Assembly (NCBI RefSeq): GCF_003007715.1
Contig: NZ_PXNO01000027.1
Span: 434,001 to 498,000, forward strand
DNA from: Marinobacter shengliensis
GTDB taxonomy: Bacteria > Pseudomonadota > Gammaproteobacteria > Pseudomonadales > Oleiphilaceae
Length of the DNA stretch: 64,000 bases
Reading direction: 5' to 3'
Part shown: piece by piece, positions 53,201 to 62,934 of the stretch
Position numbering within the stretch: the stretch's first letter is position 1
How the letters are laid out: each line of letters begins with the position of its first letter
Notes under the pieces: model-generated
Told to the model about the DNA's origin: nothing
What the model saw: the letters and a program-made list of their open reading frames with translations, nothing else
Database searches by the model: none
Made by a program: the position numbers and the translations under genes

Positions 53201-54091
53201 TCAGTTTGACAGGCTGTAAACGTAGGCTGCCAGGATCTGGATCTGATCGTCTGTCAGACGGCCTTCCTGAGCTGGCATTTCGTTCTGGCGACCGTGTTCG
53301 ACGGTCTCCCGGATCCACTCGTAGGTAGAGCCGTACAGCCAGATATTGTCGGTCAGGTTGGGCGCACCCATGGCAGTCATACCGGTTCCATCGGCACCGT
53401 GACAAGCCGCACAGGCCTGCTGGTAAACCGCTTCACCCGCTTTTGCAGCCTCGGCATCCCGCTCACGACCACTGTAGCTGAGTACAAAATTAACCACCTG
53501 ATCAACCTGCTGGCTGGTCATGTTGGGCATGACACCCTTGGCCGGCATGTTGCCCTGACGACCTTTGGCAATGCTGTGCCAGATCTGGTCAGGTTCACCG
53601 CCCCACAGCCAGTCGTCGTCGGTCAGGTTGGGGAAACCCACCTGGCCGCGAGCGGCAGTACCGTGGCACACCGAACAGTTGTTGGCATACAAACGCTGGC
53701 CAATTTTCATGGCATCTTCGTTCTGCGCCAGCTCCGGGATCGGGGTATCACCAAACTGGGCGTAGATTTCACCATACCTGGCATCGGCTTTAGCTACTTC
53801 CGCCTCCCACTGGTTGGCAGAGGTCCAGCCCAGAATGCCCTTGAAGTTACCCAGGCCCGGATAGAGAGCCAGGTATCCAAGTGCAAACACACAGGTTGCG
53901 ATGAACAGGTAAAACCACCACTTTGGCAGCGGGTTATCGTATTCCTCGATGCCATCGAAGGAATGGCCCATTGTGCGGTCGGTTTCGGTATCGGTCGTCT
54001 GGCTTTTGCGGGTGGCCCAAAGCAGCCACCAGCAGCCGAAGATGGTACCGAGCACGATCACGCTGATCCAGATGCTCCAGAAGGTACTCAT
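53201..54091 (-). CDS. ccoP: cbb3 cytochrome c oxidase, diheme subunit III
   Basis: A 296-aa membrane-anchored diheme cytochrome c feeding electrons to CcoO/CcoN. Two membrane helices (10-28 and 58-78), then heme motifs CSVCH (139-143) and CAACH (227-231), each with a downstream Met ligand region (NMPAKGVMPNM; EMPAQEGRL). The length is typical of two-helix CcoP. Its start overlaps the ccoQ stop by four bases (ATGA). Confidence 0.96.
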   Translation of the reverse strand: MSTFWSIWISVIVLGTIFGCWWLLWATRKSQTTDTETDRTMGHSFDGIEEYDNPLPKWWFYLFIATCVFALGYLALYPGLGNFKGILGWTSANQWEAEVAKADARYGEIYAQFGDTPIPELAQNEDAMKIGQRLYANNCSVCHGTAARGQVGFPNLTDDDWLWGGEPDQIWHSIAKGRQGNMPAKGVMPNMTSQQVDQVVNFVLSYSGRERDAEAAKAGEAVYQQACAACHGADGTGMTAMGAPNLTDNIWLYGSTYEWIRETVEHGRQNEMPAQEGRLTDDQIQILAAYVYSLSN

Positions 54092-54279
54092 TGTTTCTTC
54101 TCCGTTTTTTCCTGTTCGAGCGTACGCTTGGCTACTTCATCGTCGTCATCGGAGAAGGGCAGCTTTGAGGCTTCCTCATTCGCCTTCTTTCGGTGGGCGC
54201 TGAACGCCCACCAAATGATGCCGAGAAAAATCGCCATGATGACCAGCGAGTGTATGCCGCGTAACTCATTAATATCCAT
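54088..54279 (-). CDS. ccoQ: cbb3 oxidase subunit CcoQ
   Basis: A 63-aa single-helix protein (LVIMAIFLGIIWWAFSAHRK), charged C-terminus with KLPFSDDDDEVAKRTLE. Size, one-helix topology and place between ccoO and ccoP identify it. In other bacteria it stabilises the enzyme. It starts four bases after ccoO. Confidence 0.92.
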   Translation of the reverse strand: MDINELRGIHSLVIMAIFLGIIWWAFSAHRKKANEEASKLPFSDDDDEVAKRTLEQEKTEKKQ

Positions 54280-54283
54280 GGGA

Positions 54284-54892
54284 TCACCGTTTGTCTGAAA
54301 TCACAGTACCTAGCTGTTGCAGGTATGCGACCAGTGCTTCGATTTCAAACTTGCCTTCGATGTCTGAGGCAGCACTTGCTACCTGCTCATCGGTATAAGG
54401 CACGCCGAGGGTCTGCAGTGTTCTCATTCGAGCTTCGATGGTGGTGTGCTTCACACGGTTATCAAACAGCCAGGGGAAAGCCGGCATGTTGGACTCAGGC
54501 ACCACGCTGCGCGGATCGTACAGATGCTGGCGCTGCCAGGCATCGGAGTAACGGCCACCCACGCGGGCAAGGTCAGGACCGGTGCGCTTGGAACCCCACA
54601 GGAACGGGCGGTCATAAACGAACTCACCCGCCACGGAGTAGTGGCCATAACGCTCGGTTTCCGCCCGGAACGGGCGAATCTGCTGGGTATGGCACACGTG
54701 GCAGCCTTCGCGGATGTAGATGTCCCGGCCTTCCAGTTCCAGTGCGGACAGCGGTTCCAGACCATCAACGGGCTGGTTCACATCCTTCTGGAAGAACAAG
54801 GGCACTACTTCGGCCAGAAAGCCGCCGCTGATGACCACCACAATCAGGACGATCATCAGGCCAAGGTTCTTTTCTACAATTTCGTGTCTCAT
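54284..54892 (-). CDS. ccoO: cbb3 cytochrome c oxidase, monoheme subunit II
   Basis: A 202-aa membrane-anchored cytochrome c: N-terminal helix ([20 protein letters not shown]) and the heme motif CHVCH (64-68) in [16 protein letters not shown], the CcoO/FixO signature. Met ligand in [14 protein letters not shown]. Follows ccoN by 13 bases. Confidence 0.96.
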   Translation of the reverse strand: MRHEIVEKNLGLMIVLIVVVISGGFLAEVVPLFFQKDVNQPVDGLEPLSALELEGRDIYIREGCHVCHTQQIRPFRAETERYGHYSVAGEFVYDRPFLWGSKRTGPDLARVGGRYSDAWQRQHLYDPRSVVPESNMPAFPWLFDNRVKHTTIEARMRTLQTLGVPYTDEQVASAASDIEGKFEIEALVAYLQQLGTVISDKR

Positions 54893-54905
54893 CTGGTCTC
54901 TCCCC

Positions 54906-56336
54906 TTACGCCGCTTGAACGGCAGCGTTGTCCTGTGCTGCGGCTTCTTTCTGGCGTACGGTCATGTACACGTTGTAAGCCATGATCAGCATGCCGGTCA
55001 GGAAGATGGCGCCACCAATAAACCGGACGAAATAGCCGGGGTAGGACGCTTCCAGAGATTCAACGAAGCTGTAGGTCAGCGTGCCGTCTTCGTTAACTGC
55101 ACGCCACATCAGGCCCTGCATGATACCGTTTACCCACATGGCAACGATGTACAGTACGGTGCCGACGGTCGCGAGCCAGAAATGCACGTTGATCATCGCT
55201 GTGCTGTACATGGCCTGCACGCCCCAGAGCTTCGGAACCAGGTGATACACGGCGCCGATACTGATCATGGCTACCCAGCCGAGGGCACCGGAGTGCACGT
55301 GGCCGATGGTCCAGTCAGTGTTGTGGGACAGTGCGTTAACGGTCTTGATGGACATCATCGGGCCTTCGAAGGTGGACATGCCGTAGAAGGACAGGGAGAC
55401 AACCAGGAACCGCAGGATCGGATCGGTACGCAGTTTGTGCCAGGCGCCAGACAGGGTCATCATGCCGTTGATCATGCCACCCCAGGACGGAGCCAGCAGG
55501 ATCAGGGACATCACCATGCCCGCAGTCTGTGCCCAGTCAGGCAGGGCAGAGTAGTGCAGGTGGTGGCCGCCGGCCCACACGTAGGTGGTGATCAGCGCCC
55601 AGAAGTGCACGATCGACAAGCGGTAGGAATAGACCGGACGGTTCGCCTGCTTGGGTACGAAATAGTACATCATGCCCAGGAAGCCGGCGGTCAGGAAGAA
55701 GCCAACGGCGTTGTGGCCGTACCACCATTGCATCATGGCGTCAGTGACACCCGCGTATGCCGAGTAGGATTTCCAGGCGGTAGCTGGCAGGGCCATGTTG
55801 TTACCGATGTGCAGAACTGCAACGGTAATGATGAATGCGCCATAGAACCAGTTGGCCACATAAATGTGCGGTGTGCTGCGCTTCATCACGGTGCCGAAGA
55901 ATACCAGCGCGTAGGTTACCCACACGATGGCAATGGCGATATCAATCGGCCATTCCAGCTCTGCGTATTCCTTGGAAGACGTGATGCCCAGTGGCAAGGT
56001 AATGGCGGCCGATACAATGATCGCCTGCCAGCCCCAGAATGTGAACGCTGCCATACCATCGGAGAACAGGCGGGCCTGACAGGTCCGCTGTACAACGTAA
56101 TAAGAGGTAGCAAACAGGGCACTTCCACCAAAGCCGAAGATGACGGCGTTGGTGTGCAGCGGCCGCAGGCGACCGAAGTGAGTCCAGGGCAGATCGAGGT
56201 TGAGGGATGGCCAAACCAGCTGTGCTGCAATCAGCACACCCAGAGCCATGCCTACAATACCCCATACCACTGTCATGATGGCGAATTGTCTCACCACCTT
56301 GTAGTTGTATGTCAGGTTTGCATTTACTGTGCTCAT
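54906..56336 (-). CDS. ccoN: cbb3 cytochrome c oxidase catalytic subunit I
   Basis: A 476-aa heme-copper oxidase subunit with twelve hydrophobic segments. Typical C-family features: [20 protein letters not shown] (low-spin heme His), [40 protein letters not shown] (Cu-B His with the cross-linked Tyr region) and [20 protein letters not shown]. First gene of ccoNOQP; reduces O2 with high affinity and pumps protons. Preceded by an FNR-type promoter. Confidence 0.97.
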   Translation of the reverse strand: MSTVNANLTYNYKVVRQFAIMTVVWGIVGMALGVLIAAQLVWPSLNLDLPWTHFGRLRPLHTNAVIFGFGGSALFATSYYVVQRTCQARLFSDGMAAFTFWGWQAIIVSAAITLPLGITSSKEYAELEWPIDIAIAIVWVTYALVFFGTVMKRSTPHIYVANWFYGAFIITVAVLHIGNNMALPATAWKSYSAYAGVTDAMMQWWYGHNAVGFFLTAGFLGMMYYFVPKQANRPVYSYRLSIVHFWALITTYVWAGGHHLHYSALPDWAQTAGMVMSLILLAPSWGGMINGMMTLSGAWHKLRTDPILRFLVVSLSFYGMSTFEGPMMSIKTVNALSHNTDWTIGHVHSGALGWVAMISIGAVYHLVPKLWGVQAMYSTAMINVHFWLATVGTVLYIVAMWVNGIMQGLMWRAVNEDGTLTYSFVESLEASYPGYFVRFIGGAIFLTGMLIMAYNVYMTVRQKEAAAQDNAAVQAA

Positions 56337-56378
56337 AGCCTTACCAATGGGTTTAGGATGGGGAAATATGCGGGCGCA

Positions 56379-56420
56379 AGTATGGAGAAACCATTAGGCC
56401 TTTGCAATGATTCAGGTCAA
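56379..56420 (-). promoter_or_regulatory. ANR/FNR-dependent class II promoter of ccoNOQP
   Basis: On the minus strand TTGAC-CTGA-ATCAT (56420-56407) is one base off TTGAY-N4-ATCAA. CATACT (56384-56379) fits a -10. A start at about 56372 puts the box centre at exactly -41.5, as in class II FNR promoters, and leaves a 36-base leader before ccoN. The spacing makes this much stronger than a bare motif match. Confidence 0.75.
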
Positions 56421-56423
56421 CTC

Positions 56424-56437
56424 CTGACATTCGTCAA
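56424..56437. promoter_or_regulatory. Second FNR-like palindrome between ccoN and the hydrolase gene
   Basis: CTGAC-ATTC-GTCAA is one base from TTGAY-N4-RTCAA and lies 17 bases (centre to centre) from the first box. It could repress or assist ccoN, or serve the divergent gene starting at about 56558. Confidence 0.5.
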
Positions 56438-56557
56438 ATCCGCTGGAATCAGCAGTTTGGCCAACAGTTTGCAGGGCTTGAACCGCGTTACAAAAGCACC
56501 TTGAAGGTTTCTGCTCGGTTGCTAATGATACCCCCTGACAGCGAGGAGTTGAATGTT

Positions 56558-57220
56558 GTGAAACGGATTAAGACCAAAGGCTACGGAAAAGGGGTCAAAA
56601 GTGTCATGTTGCTGGCCCATGGGGCCGGCGCGCCCATGGACTCTCCTTTCATGGAGCATCTGTCTGAAGCTTTGGAGCGGCATGGGGTTGCAACGGTCAG
56701 GTTTGAGTTCCCGTATATGGCTCGGCGGCGGAAAGACGGCCGCAAGCGGCCACCGGACCGAATGCCTGTGTTGCTGGATTCATTCCGGGCCGAAGTGGCG
56801 CGGGTGCGAGATGAGGTGGGCGAAGATTGCCTGATTCTGGTTGGAGGCAAGTCAATGGGTGGTCGGGTGGCGTCAATGCTGGCCAGTGACAATGCTCCGG
56901 ATATCTCCGGGGTTATCTGCTATGGCTACCCTTTCCATCCCCCGGGCAAGCCAGATCGGTGGCGCATTGATCATTTTTCGACCGTTGGCTGCCCGATGAT
57001 GATTATCCAGGGAACCCGGGACCCTTTCGGCAAGCCGGAGGAGGTGGCGGCCCAGGGCGAGATGCCGGGGCTTTCCCGGCTGCGCTGGCTGGATGGCGGA
57101 AACCATGATTTTCAGACGCCGGCAAGACATCCCGGCAGCCAGGTAACCCTCATCGAGCAGGCGGCCAGCGAAACCGGCCGTTTTATTCAGGAGTTACTGG
57201 CGGGCTCGGAACTGCATTGA
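56558..57220 (+). CDS. Small alpha/beta hydrolase (KANL3/Tex30-like)
   Basis: A 220-aa cytoplasmic alpha/beta hydrolase of the group with human KANL3 and Tex30. Motifs: LAHGAGAPMDSPFMEHL (oxyanion region), nucleophile elbow GGKSMGGRVASML, Asp in IIQGTRDPFG, His in GGNHDF. GTG 56558 has AGGAG nine bases before and starts MKRIKTKG; the frame is open from TTG 56501 and ATG 56525 with no clear site. The substrate is unknown. Its last 34 bases overlap, on the other strand, the end of the cyclase gene. Confidence 0.8.
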   Translation: MKRIKTKGYGKGVKSVMLLAHGAGAPMDSPFMEHLSEALERHGVATVRFEFPYMARRRKDGRKRPPDRMPVLLDSFRAEVARVRDEVGEDCLILVGGKSMGGRVASMLASDNAPDISGVICYGYPFHPPGKPDRWRIDHFSTVGCPMMIIQGTRDPFGKPEEVAAQGEMPGLSRLRWLDGGNHDFQTPARHPGSQVTLIEQAASETGRFIQELLAGSELH

Positions 57221-59064
57221 GCAAGGGTGATCGCGTCGCGGCCGGCGGCTTTGGAGGCGTAGAGGGCTTCATCGGCGCGTCGGAACAGACCGTCTGGCTG
57301 TTCTTCGATGCCCAGTTCCGCGATGCCGGCGCTAACGGTAAGGCTGATGACTGTGCCATCGGGAGCGGTAATGCGAGAGTCCCGCACCGCTTCAAGAATA
57401 TCCTGGCACAATTTGGAAGCGCCGGTGGCGTCTGTACCCGGTAACAGCAGGGCAAATTCTTCACCACCAAAACGGACCGCGACATCCCGTGGTCGCTTGA
57501 TCTGATCCTTCAGGCAGGTGGCTATGTGCCTGAGGCATTTGTCACCAAAATCATGGCCCCAGCTGTCGTTAATTCGCTTGAAGTGATCGGCATCAACCAG
57601 CGCCAGCGACAATGGCTGGCCGGTTCTACGGGCTTCACGGCAGAGTTCCGGTAAAAGGTTATCCATATGCCGGCGGTTGTGTAGTCCGGTCAGGGCATCG
57701 TTCAGGCTGAGGGATGCCAGTTTCCGGTTGGCCTGCTCAAGTTCCCGCATGGTATTGCGTAGTTGTGCGGTGCGCTCGTGAACCTTGAACTCCAGCTCCG
57801 TGCGTGCCTGATGTTCAATATCCAGTAACCTCTGATTCAGCAGGCGCCAGCGTTGCACCATGGCATAGTTCAGCAGGATAACCTGACCCCCGACAGCGGC
57901 CTGCATCATGACTTCGCGGGCCAGGTAGTCGCCCAGGTAGCCGAACGCTGCCAGCGCATAAGCCAGGGCACCAACCACCATGATCATCCAGGCTGCAATG
58001 TACCAGAACGCGGGCAGATAGCCCTGGCGCCAGCGGATAGTCGCAATGACCGACAGCGCGGCAATCACCACCAGTGCATGGGCTGTATTCAGCAGGATGG
58101 CTTTGGAATAGGGTAGCAGGAAGGTCAGGGTGACGAAGCCCACAGCAGACCAGACCAACCCTCGAAGCACGGATTCTGAAATCGTCCCGGCACTGACATC
58201 AAGAAAAGACCAGCCAAACAGCGCCATGGCGGCTGAGCAGATGACCAGGGTGAGCGGGATCGACAGGTTCGCCAGCTGTGCACTCTCCGGCCAGAAATAC
58301 TGATTCGCGAAGCCGCCCATGGCAAACAGAAACATCGCCATGGAGCTGATATAGAAAGAGTTGTAGAAGTAGTACCGGGTACCGGAGCTGAAGAATAGCA
58401 ACAGGTTAAAGACGGCCAGAATCAGCAACGCTCCGTAAAAAAGTCCGTGAATCAAGGTCAGGTGGTTGCTTTCCGCAATGACCTCTTCCGGTGTCATCAG
58501 GGCCAGGGGCACATTCAGCGCTCCGCTGCTGTGAACCCGGATGGTGATGGTTCGCCGTTCGGACGGATCCAGCGTGACCGGCAACAGGTAATAGCGGTAA
58601 TCTATGCCTCGGGTGGCAAACGGCAGTGAGTCACCTGTGGCCAGCGGTGGCGCCGCCTCGGTGACAACATCCGGAGTGCCCGGCTGGTGGCTGTGCTGCC
58701 AGAAGGTGATTTCGTCCAGCAGCGGGTAGTTAAGCTTCAGATACCAGAGCGTGCGGTTGGCGCCAGGGTTATGGACGGTCAGTTGAATCCAGTACACGGC
58801 ATCAGTATGGCTGAACACCAGATCATGGCCGTTGGCGGGGGTCCAGGGCATGTCGGCCGGCAATTCTGATGCGCTCTGCGCAGCGTGGGCTGGCTCGCCG
58901 GGGCGGGCGGAATGGAAGCACAGGTGATGATTAATCGCGCTCCGGGCTTCGGAGTTGGTCGCCTGTAGGACCGGGCATGGTTCCGCTGCCATGCTGTGAC
59001 CGGGCATAATGCTGGCAAAGGCCAGCATGCCAAGCATCAGCAGGGCGCAGAATCTAGGCGTCAT
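57187..59064 (-). CDS. 7TM-DISM diguanylate cyclase
   Basis: A 625-aa membrane c-di-GMP synthase. ATG 59064 is preceded by GGGA; GTG 59067 is in frame just before. Signal peptide, then a 7TMR-DISM extracellular domain (about 35-185), seven membrane segments (190-405), a coiled coil (ARTELEFKVHERTAQLRNTM), and GGDEF (455-620) with active RFGGEEFALLLP. RPRD five residues upstream is an intact I-site. The external domain may bind a carbohydrate. Overlaps the hydrolase gene tail to tail. Confidence 0.93.
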   Translation of the reverse strand: MTPRFCALLMLGMLAFASIMPGHSMAAEPCPVLQATNSEARSAINHHLCFHSARPGEPAHAAQSASELPADMPWTPANGHDLVFSHTDAVYWIQLTVHNPGANRTLWYLKLNYPLLDEITFWQHSHQPGTPDVVTEAAPPLATGDSLPFATRGIDYRYYLLPVTLDPSERRTITIRVHSSGALNVPLALMTPEEVIAESNHLTLIHGLFYGALLILAVFNLLLFFSSGTRYYFYNSFYISSMAMFLFAMGGFANQYFWPESAQLANLSIPLTLVICSAAMALFGWSFLDVSAGTISESVLRGLVWSAVGFVTLTFLLPYSKAILLNTAHALVVIAALSVIATIRWRQGYLPAFWYIAAWMIMVVGALAYALAAFGYLGDYLAREVMMQAAVGGQVILLNYAMVQRWRLLNQRLLDIEHQARTELEFKVHERTAQLRNTMRELEQANRKLASLSLNDALTGLHNRRHMDNLLPELCREARRTGQPLSLALVDADHFKRINDSWGHDFGDKCLRHIATCLKDQIKRPRDVAVRFGGEEFALLLPGTDATGASKLCQDILEAVRDSRITAPDGTVISLTVSAGIAELGIEEQPDGLFRRADEALYASKAAGRDAITLAQCSSEPASNS

Positions 59065-59146
59065 CACCGGAATCCCATGTCGAATGAAGGCGGAAGTGTA
59101 GCCAGCGTAAACAAATCCTGCTGTTAAACAGGTTCAAGTTTCTTGT

Positions 59147-59172
59147 TTGTCAGGGTGTCAGATTCCTGACAA
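59147..59172. promoter_or_regulatory. Inverted repeat upstream of rlmM
   Basis: TTGTCAGG (59147-59154) and CCTGACAA (59165-59172) form perfect 8-base arms around ten bases, in the spacer between the divergent cyclase and rlmM genes. It might be an operator. No regulator can be named. Confidence 0.4.
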
Positions 59173-59193
59173 TTTTGAATGAAAAGGTGATAG

Positions 59194-60270
59194 ATGCAAC
59201 AGGTTATGCTGGTGTGCCGCCCGGGATTCGAAGCCGAGGCGGGCCAGGAAGTGACGGATCAGGCAGCCCTTAAAGGCGTGTTTGGTTACTTTCAGCCGGT
59301 CAGGAATAGCGGGCTGGTTCGGTTTACCATTGGCAGTGAGGAAAGCCCGGAGGAGCTGATGGGCCGCCTGCCGTTGGACGAACTGGTATTTGTCCGGGAC
59401 TGGTTCGTTATCCTGGGCGATTGCGCGTTGCCAGTCCAGGATCGGGTTGGGGCCGTGGTCGGTTTTCTGCGAGATCAGGATTGGAATGGCACTGGCTGTG
59501 CACGGGTAGAGGTGCGTTTACCGGAGAACAACGAGGACCGGGACCTGGGCAACTTTTCCCGAAAATGGGTAGCGCCGTTATCCAAGGGCCTGCGGGGCGC
59601 GGGATTGCTTCAGGAAACGGCGGATGCAAAAACCAGAGCACGGCTGGAAATACTGCTGGCAGACTTTGGCACGGCTGTGATTGGGTACAGCCTCGCTGGT
59701 AACCGGTCGCCGTTCCCAGGGGGCGTGCCGCGGCTCAGATTGCCCGCCTCGGCCCCCAGCCGCTCCGCGCTCAAACTCGAGGAAGCCTGGAAGGTATTCC
59801 TGCCGGAGGATCGCTGGCTCGACTACCTGGGTGGTGGCAGGAAAGCCGTCGATCTGGGAGCCGCGCCAGGTGGCTGGACCTGGCAACTGGTGAATCAGGG
59901 TATGATGGTGACGGCTGTTGATAATGGTCCGATGAATCCGGACCTGATGGCCAGCGGGCATGTTGAGCACATTGAGGCGGATGGCTATGCCTGGCGCCCG
60001 AAGCGGGCGGTCGACTGGATGGTTTGCGACATCGTCGATAAGCCGCGCCGCACAGCCCGGATGGCAGTGGACTGGCTGGCAGACAGGCTTTGCCGTTACA
60101 CGGTATTCAACCTGAAGTTACCGATGAAGAAGCGCTACGACGAATGGCTGGTATGCCAGGACATCCTGGTGCGTGGTCTTGAGGAGGCGGGCCTGACTTG
60201 CCATGTACGGGCCCGCCACCTTTATCATGATCGAGAGGAAATCACCTGTTTTATCGAGCGCCTGGACTAA
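59194..60270 (+). CDS. rlmM: 23S rRNA 2'-O-ribose C2498 methyltransferase
   Basis: A 358-aa SAM-dependent methyltransferase acting on C2498 of 23S rRNA. N-terminal THUMP-like part (about 1-170: LVCRPGFEAEAGQEVTD), then a Rossmann domain with VDLGAAPGGWTWQLVNQG, catalytic MVCDIVDKPRRTARM, and VFNLKLPMKKRYDEW, as in E. coli RlmM (366 aa). AAAGG precedes the ATG. Confidence 0.96.
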   Translation: MQQVMLVCRPGFEAEAGQEVTDQAALKGVFGYFQPVRNSGLVRFTIGSEESPEELMGRLPLDELVFVRDWFVILGDCALPVQDRVGAVVGFLRDQDWNGTGCARVEVRLPENNEDRDLGNFSRKWVAPLSKGLRGAGLLQETADAKTRARLEILLADFGTAVIGYSLAGNRSPFPGGVPRLRLPASAPSRSALKLEEAWKVFLPEDRWLDYLGGGRKAVDLGAAPGGWTWQLVNQGMMVTAVDNGPMNPDLMASGHVEHIEADGYAWRPKRAVDWMVCDIVDKPRRTARMAVDWLADRLCRYTVFNLKLPMKKRYDEWLVCQDILVRGLEEAGLTCHVRARHLYHDREEITCFIERLD

Positions 60271-60281
60271 GCCGGAGTGGC

Positions 60282-60575
60282 TCAGGGCATAGGGCTTTGT
60301 TCAAGAACCGTGATGATTTCATCGCGGTCCATCATGGGCACCAGTTCTGCCATCAGCTCGCGCCGTTCCCGGGAATGGTACCAGCGATCCCAATCAGCTT
60401 CGGAGCGCCAGTTGGCAAGGGTGATACGGTGGTTCGGGTCATGGCTGTCGACCAGCGTCTCACCTGAAATAAAACCGGGTGTACTGACGGCCTGCTGCAG
60501 TACCAAGCGTGAACGTTCTTCGTAGGCGGTTTCCAGAGACTCTGCGATGTGTCGTTCAATCAAAACCCGAATCAT
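60282..60575 (-). CDS. Antibiotic-biosynthesis-monooxygenase-fold protein
   Basis: A 97-aa dimeric alpha+beta barrel protein of the ABM family. Motifs include MIRVLIERHIAESLETAYEE, GFISGETLVDSHDPNHRITL and WRSEADWDRWYHSRER. The name reflects a few polyketide enzymes; most members are uncharacterised and could be heme-degrading or quinone-handling. Convergent with rlmM, 11 bases apart. Confidence 0.85.
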   Translation of the reverse strand: MIRVLIERHIAESLETAYEERSRLVLQQAVSTPGFISGETLVDSHDPNHRITLANWRSEADWDRWYHSRERRELMAELVPMMDRDEIITVLEQSPMP

Positions 60576-60657
60576 GCAATTGGTCCTTTATTTTCGTTGC
60601 TGTAAACAATAATTTAGCACTGGATTCTGAAAATCACGAGAACTGGAGGTGGCTGTT

Positions 60658-60900
60658 GTGACAACCCTGGAGTTTCAAGCCGAGCTGGACGCTCGAGGGC
60701 TGTTCTGCCCGGAACCGGTAATGATGCTGCACAACCGGATTAACGATATTGGCGTGGGGGAAGTGTTGCGCGTTGTGGCGACCGATCCTTCAACAACCCG
60801 GGATATCCCCCGTTTTTGCCAGTTCCTGGGCCATGATCTGCTGAGTCAACAGGAGTTGAAAGGGGAATTCCATTTCCTGATTCGCCGCTGTGAAAGCTGA
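60658..60900 (+). CDS. tusA: TusA-family sulfur carrier protein
   Basis: An 80-aa sulfur transferase carrying persulfide on Cys, normally for tRNA 2-thiouridine. GTG 60658 is chosen with CTGGAGG seven bases before; the GTG at 60649 overlaps that site. The active motif [16 protein letters not shown] (CPxP) is present, followed by [21 protein letters not shown] generic TusA/SirA/YedF relative rather than proven TusA; DsbD follows head-on. Confidence 0.85.
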   Translation: MTTLEFQAELDARGLFCPEPVMMLHNRINDIGVGEVLRVVATDPSTTRDIPRFCQFLGHDLLSQQELKGEFHFLIRRCES

Positions 60901-60918
60901 GCAGACCGCTCAGCTTTC
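60892..60918. terminator. Bidirectional hairpin between tusA and dsbD
   Basis: GAAAGCTGAGC (60892-60902) pairs perfectly with GCTCAGCTTTC (60908-60918) around five bases. The stem includes both stop codons of the convergent genes. T runs are short (three bases inside the stem ends). Confidence 0.65.
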
Positions 60919-62802
60919 CTGGGCCACCTTGCCAAGATGGTCAAGGAACTGCCTGCGGTTCATTTCCCCGAGCACCCGTGCTTCCTGTAGTTCCTCGCCG
61001 TTGGTTCGATAGAACAGGATGGCCGGCGGACCAAACAATCCGAGTTCATCCAGCAGGGCCTGTTGGTCACGGGTGTTGTCGGTCATGTCGATCTGCAACA
61101 GGGTGTAGGGTGCTAGCGCCTGGATTACGTCCTGGTCGCTGAATACGTTTCGCTCCATGACTTTACACGACACGCACCAATCCGCGTAGAAGTCGAGTAC
61201 GACAGGTTGCTGGTTGGCGCGGGCATCGGCCAGCATCGCTCGAATCTGTTGTGGGTCCTTGACGCGCTGGAAGTCTGCATGGCTGGCGCCGCCCTGAACC
61301 TGGCCGGCAGATGCGGTAAACGGTGCCAGCGGCCGCAGTGGATCATTGGCGCCGCTGAAAGCCCCTGCCAGGAGCGCCAGTCCATAGGCGAACATCACCA
61401 GGCCCAGGCCCTTGCGTGTGCGTTCCCAGCCAGCCCTGGCCGCATCAAAAGCGCCCAATTGAACGCCTGTGATGGCGACCAGTAGCCCCCACATGGTCAG
61501 GCCGGCCCAGGCTGGCACCATCCGCTCGATAAGCCAGATGGCAACGGCAAGCAGCATGACGCCGTAAAAATGTTTGACGGTTGTCATCCAGTGGCCTGAG
61601 GTAGGCAGAAGTTTGCGACCGCCGACGGCCACAAGAATCAGTGGAACACCCATGCCAAGCCCGAGTGCAAGCAGGGCAACGCCACCGATGACGGCGTCCT
61701 GGGTGGTTGAAATGTAAAGCAGGCTGCCGGCCAGAGGCGCAGAGACGCAGGGCGACACTATGAGTGCCGACAATGAGCCAATGCCGAAGATACTGATCAC
61801 CCGGGTGCCGGTCAGCTTCTGGCTGGCATCGTTCAGCGGCTCGCGGATAAATCTGGGTAGCTGAATCTCAAACAGGTCAAACATCGCCAGGGCAAACACC
61901 ACAAACAACGCCGCGAAGACACCGAGCACCAGGGGTGACTGGAGTTGTGCCTGCAGGTTGAAACTGGCGCCCAGCAAGCCGGTAATCACGCCAGCGGCGG
62001 CGTAGGTGAGCGCCATGCCCAACACATAACTGCCGGACAGTAACAGTGCGTGGCCGGTTGTGCGGGTGTTGTGGCCGGAGACCATAGTGGAAATAATCGG
62101 CACCATGGGCAATACGCACGGGGTGAACGTCAGCCCCAGCCCCAGCAGGAAGAAGACCCCGGCGATCATCCAGATAGACTGGCTGGACAGTAATCCGGCC
62201 AGGCCGGTTGCCGATGAGGTGTTATCGGCCGTGTTGAATGCGCTGCCGCCGGAGCCGCCGCTGTCTGCCGACGTGGATAAACTGCCCTGGTTGCCGTTCT
62301 TGCCGGGATAGTAGAGAACGTCCCGCGTCTGCGGTGGATAACACAGACCCGCCTCTGCGCAGCCCTGGTAGGTCACCTGCAGTTCCGCTTCCTGTATACC
62401 CTCAGGAAGGATGACCGGCACCCGGGCCTCGACCGGATCGAAGAACACCATCATCTCGCCGAAGTATTCGTCTTCGGTCAGGGTCCCGGGCAGTGAGAAC
62501 TCGGGCTCGCCAATGCTGACGCCATCAGTGACCGGGGTAATCTGTATACGGCTTTTGTAGAGATAGTGTTCCGGGGCAATATTCCAGGACAGGACAACGC
62601 TGTCGCCTTCCGTGCTGTGGTTGAAGGGCAGCGCCTCGTCTACAGGCAGGAAGCCATTGTTGCCGCCGCCAAACAGGGAGCTTCCTGAGTTGCCAAAGGC
62701 CAGGGCGGAGGCCGGAAGCAGGGCAAATAGCAGTGCCAGTAAGGCCACGAGCTGGGTGACCGGTTGACGCAATCGTTGTTGGGAGTCCGGAATAGCTGTC
62801 AT
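60910..62802 (-). CDS. dsbD: Thiol:disulfide interchange protein DsbD
   Basis: A 630-aa inner-membrane protein that moves electrons from cytoplasmic thioredoxin to periplasmic DsbC, CcmG and TlpA-type proteins. Domain order is typical: signal peptide (LFALLPASALAF), N-terminal alpha domain with the Cys pair in YQGCAEAGLCYPPQTR, eight-helix CcdA-like beta domain with TPCVLPMVPI and VSPCVSAPLAGSL, then a thioredoxin-like gamma domain with DWCVSCKVMERN. The locus carries many c-hemes, so it is expected to be important. A Gly/Ser-rich linker (residues ~175-195) is between alpha and beta. Confidence 0.95.
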   Translation of the reverse strand: MTAIPDSQQRLRQPVTQLVALLALLFALLPASALAFGNSGSSLFGGGNNGFLPVDEALPFNHSTEGDSVVLSWNIAPEHYLYKSRIQITPVTDGVSIGEPEFSLPGTLTEDEYFGEMMVFFDPVEARVPVILPEGIQEAELQVTYQGCAEAGLCYPPQTRDVLYYPGKNGNQGSLSTSADSGGSGGSAFNTADNTSSATGLAGLLSSQSIWMIAGVFFLLGLGLTFTPCVLPMVPIISTMVSGHNTRTTGHALLLSGSYVLGMALTYAAAGVITGLLGASFNLQAQLQSPLVLGVFAALFVVFALAMFDLFEIQLPRFIREPLNDASQKLTGTRVISIFGIGSLSALIVSPCVSAPLAGSLLYISTTQDAVIGGVALLALGLGMGVPLILVAVGGRKLLPTSGHWMTTVKHFYGVMLLAVAIWLIERMVPAWAGLTMWGLLVAITGVQLGAFDAARAGWERTRKGLGLVMFAYGLALLAGAFSGANDPLRPLAPFTASAGQVQGGASHADFQRVKDPQQIRAMLADARANQQPVVLDFYADWCVSCKVMERNVFSDQDVIQALAPYTLLQIDMTDNTRDQQALLDELGLFGPPAILFYRTNGEELQEARVLGEMNRRQFLDHLGKVAQES

Positions 62803-62934
62803 GAATCCTTCGTTATCCTGGGTGTTTCCAGTAGGGGCGGTATCACGGCCCGTTGCCTTGCTGCCAATGACATCATCGCCGTGGCAAAGTTCCCTCTGGT
62901 ATTGCCTGCATTAAAGTCGCACAATAGCCAACCG

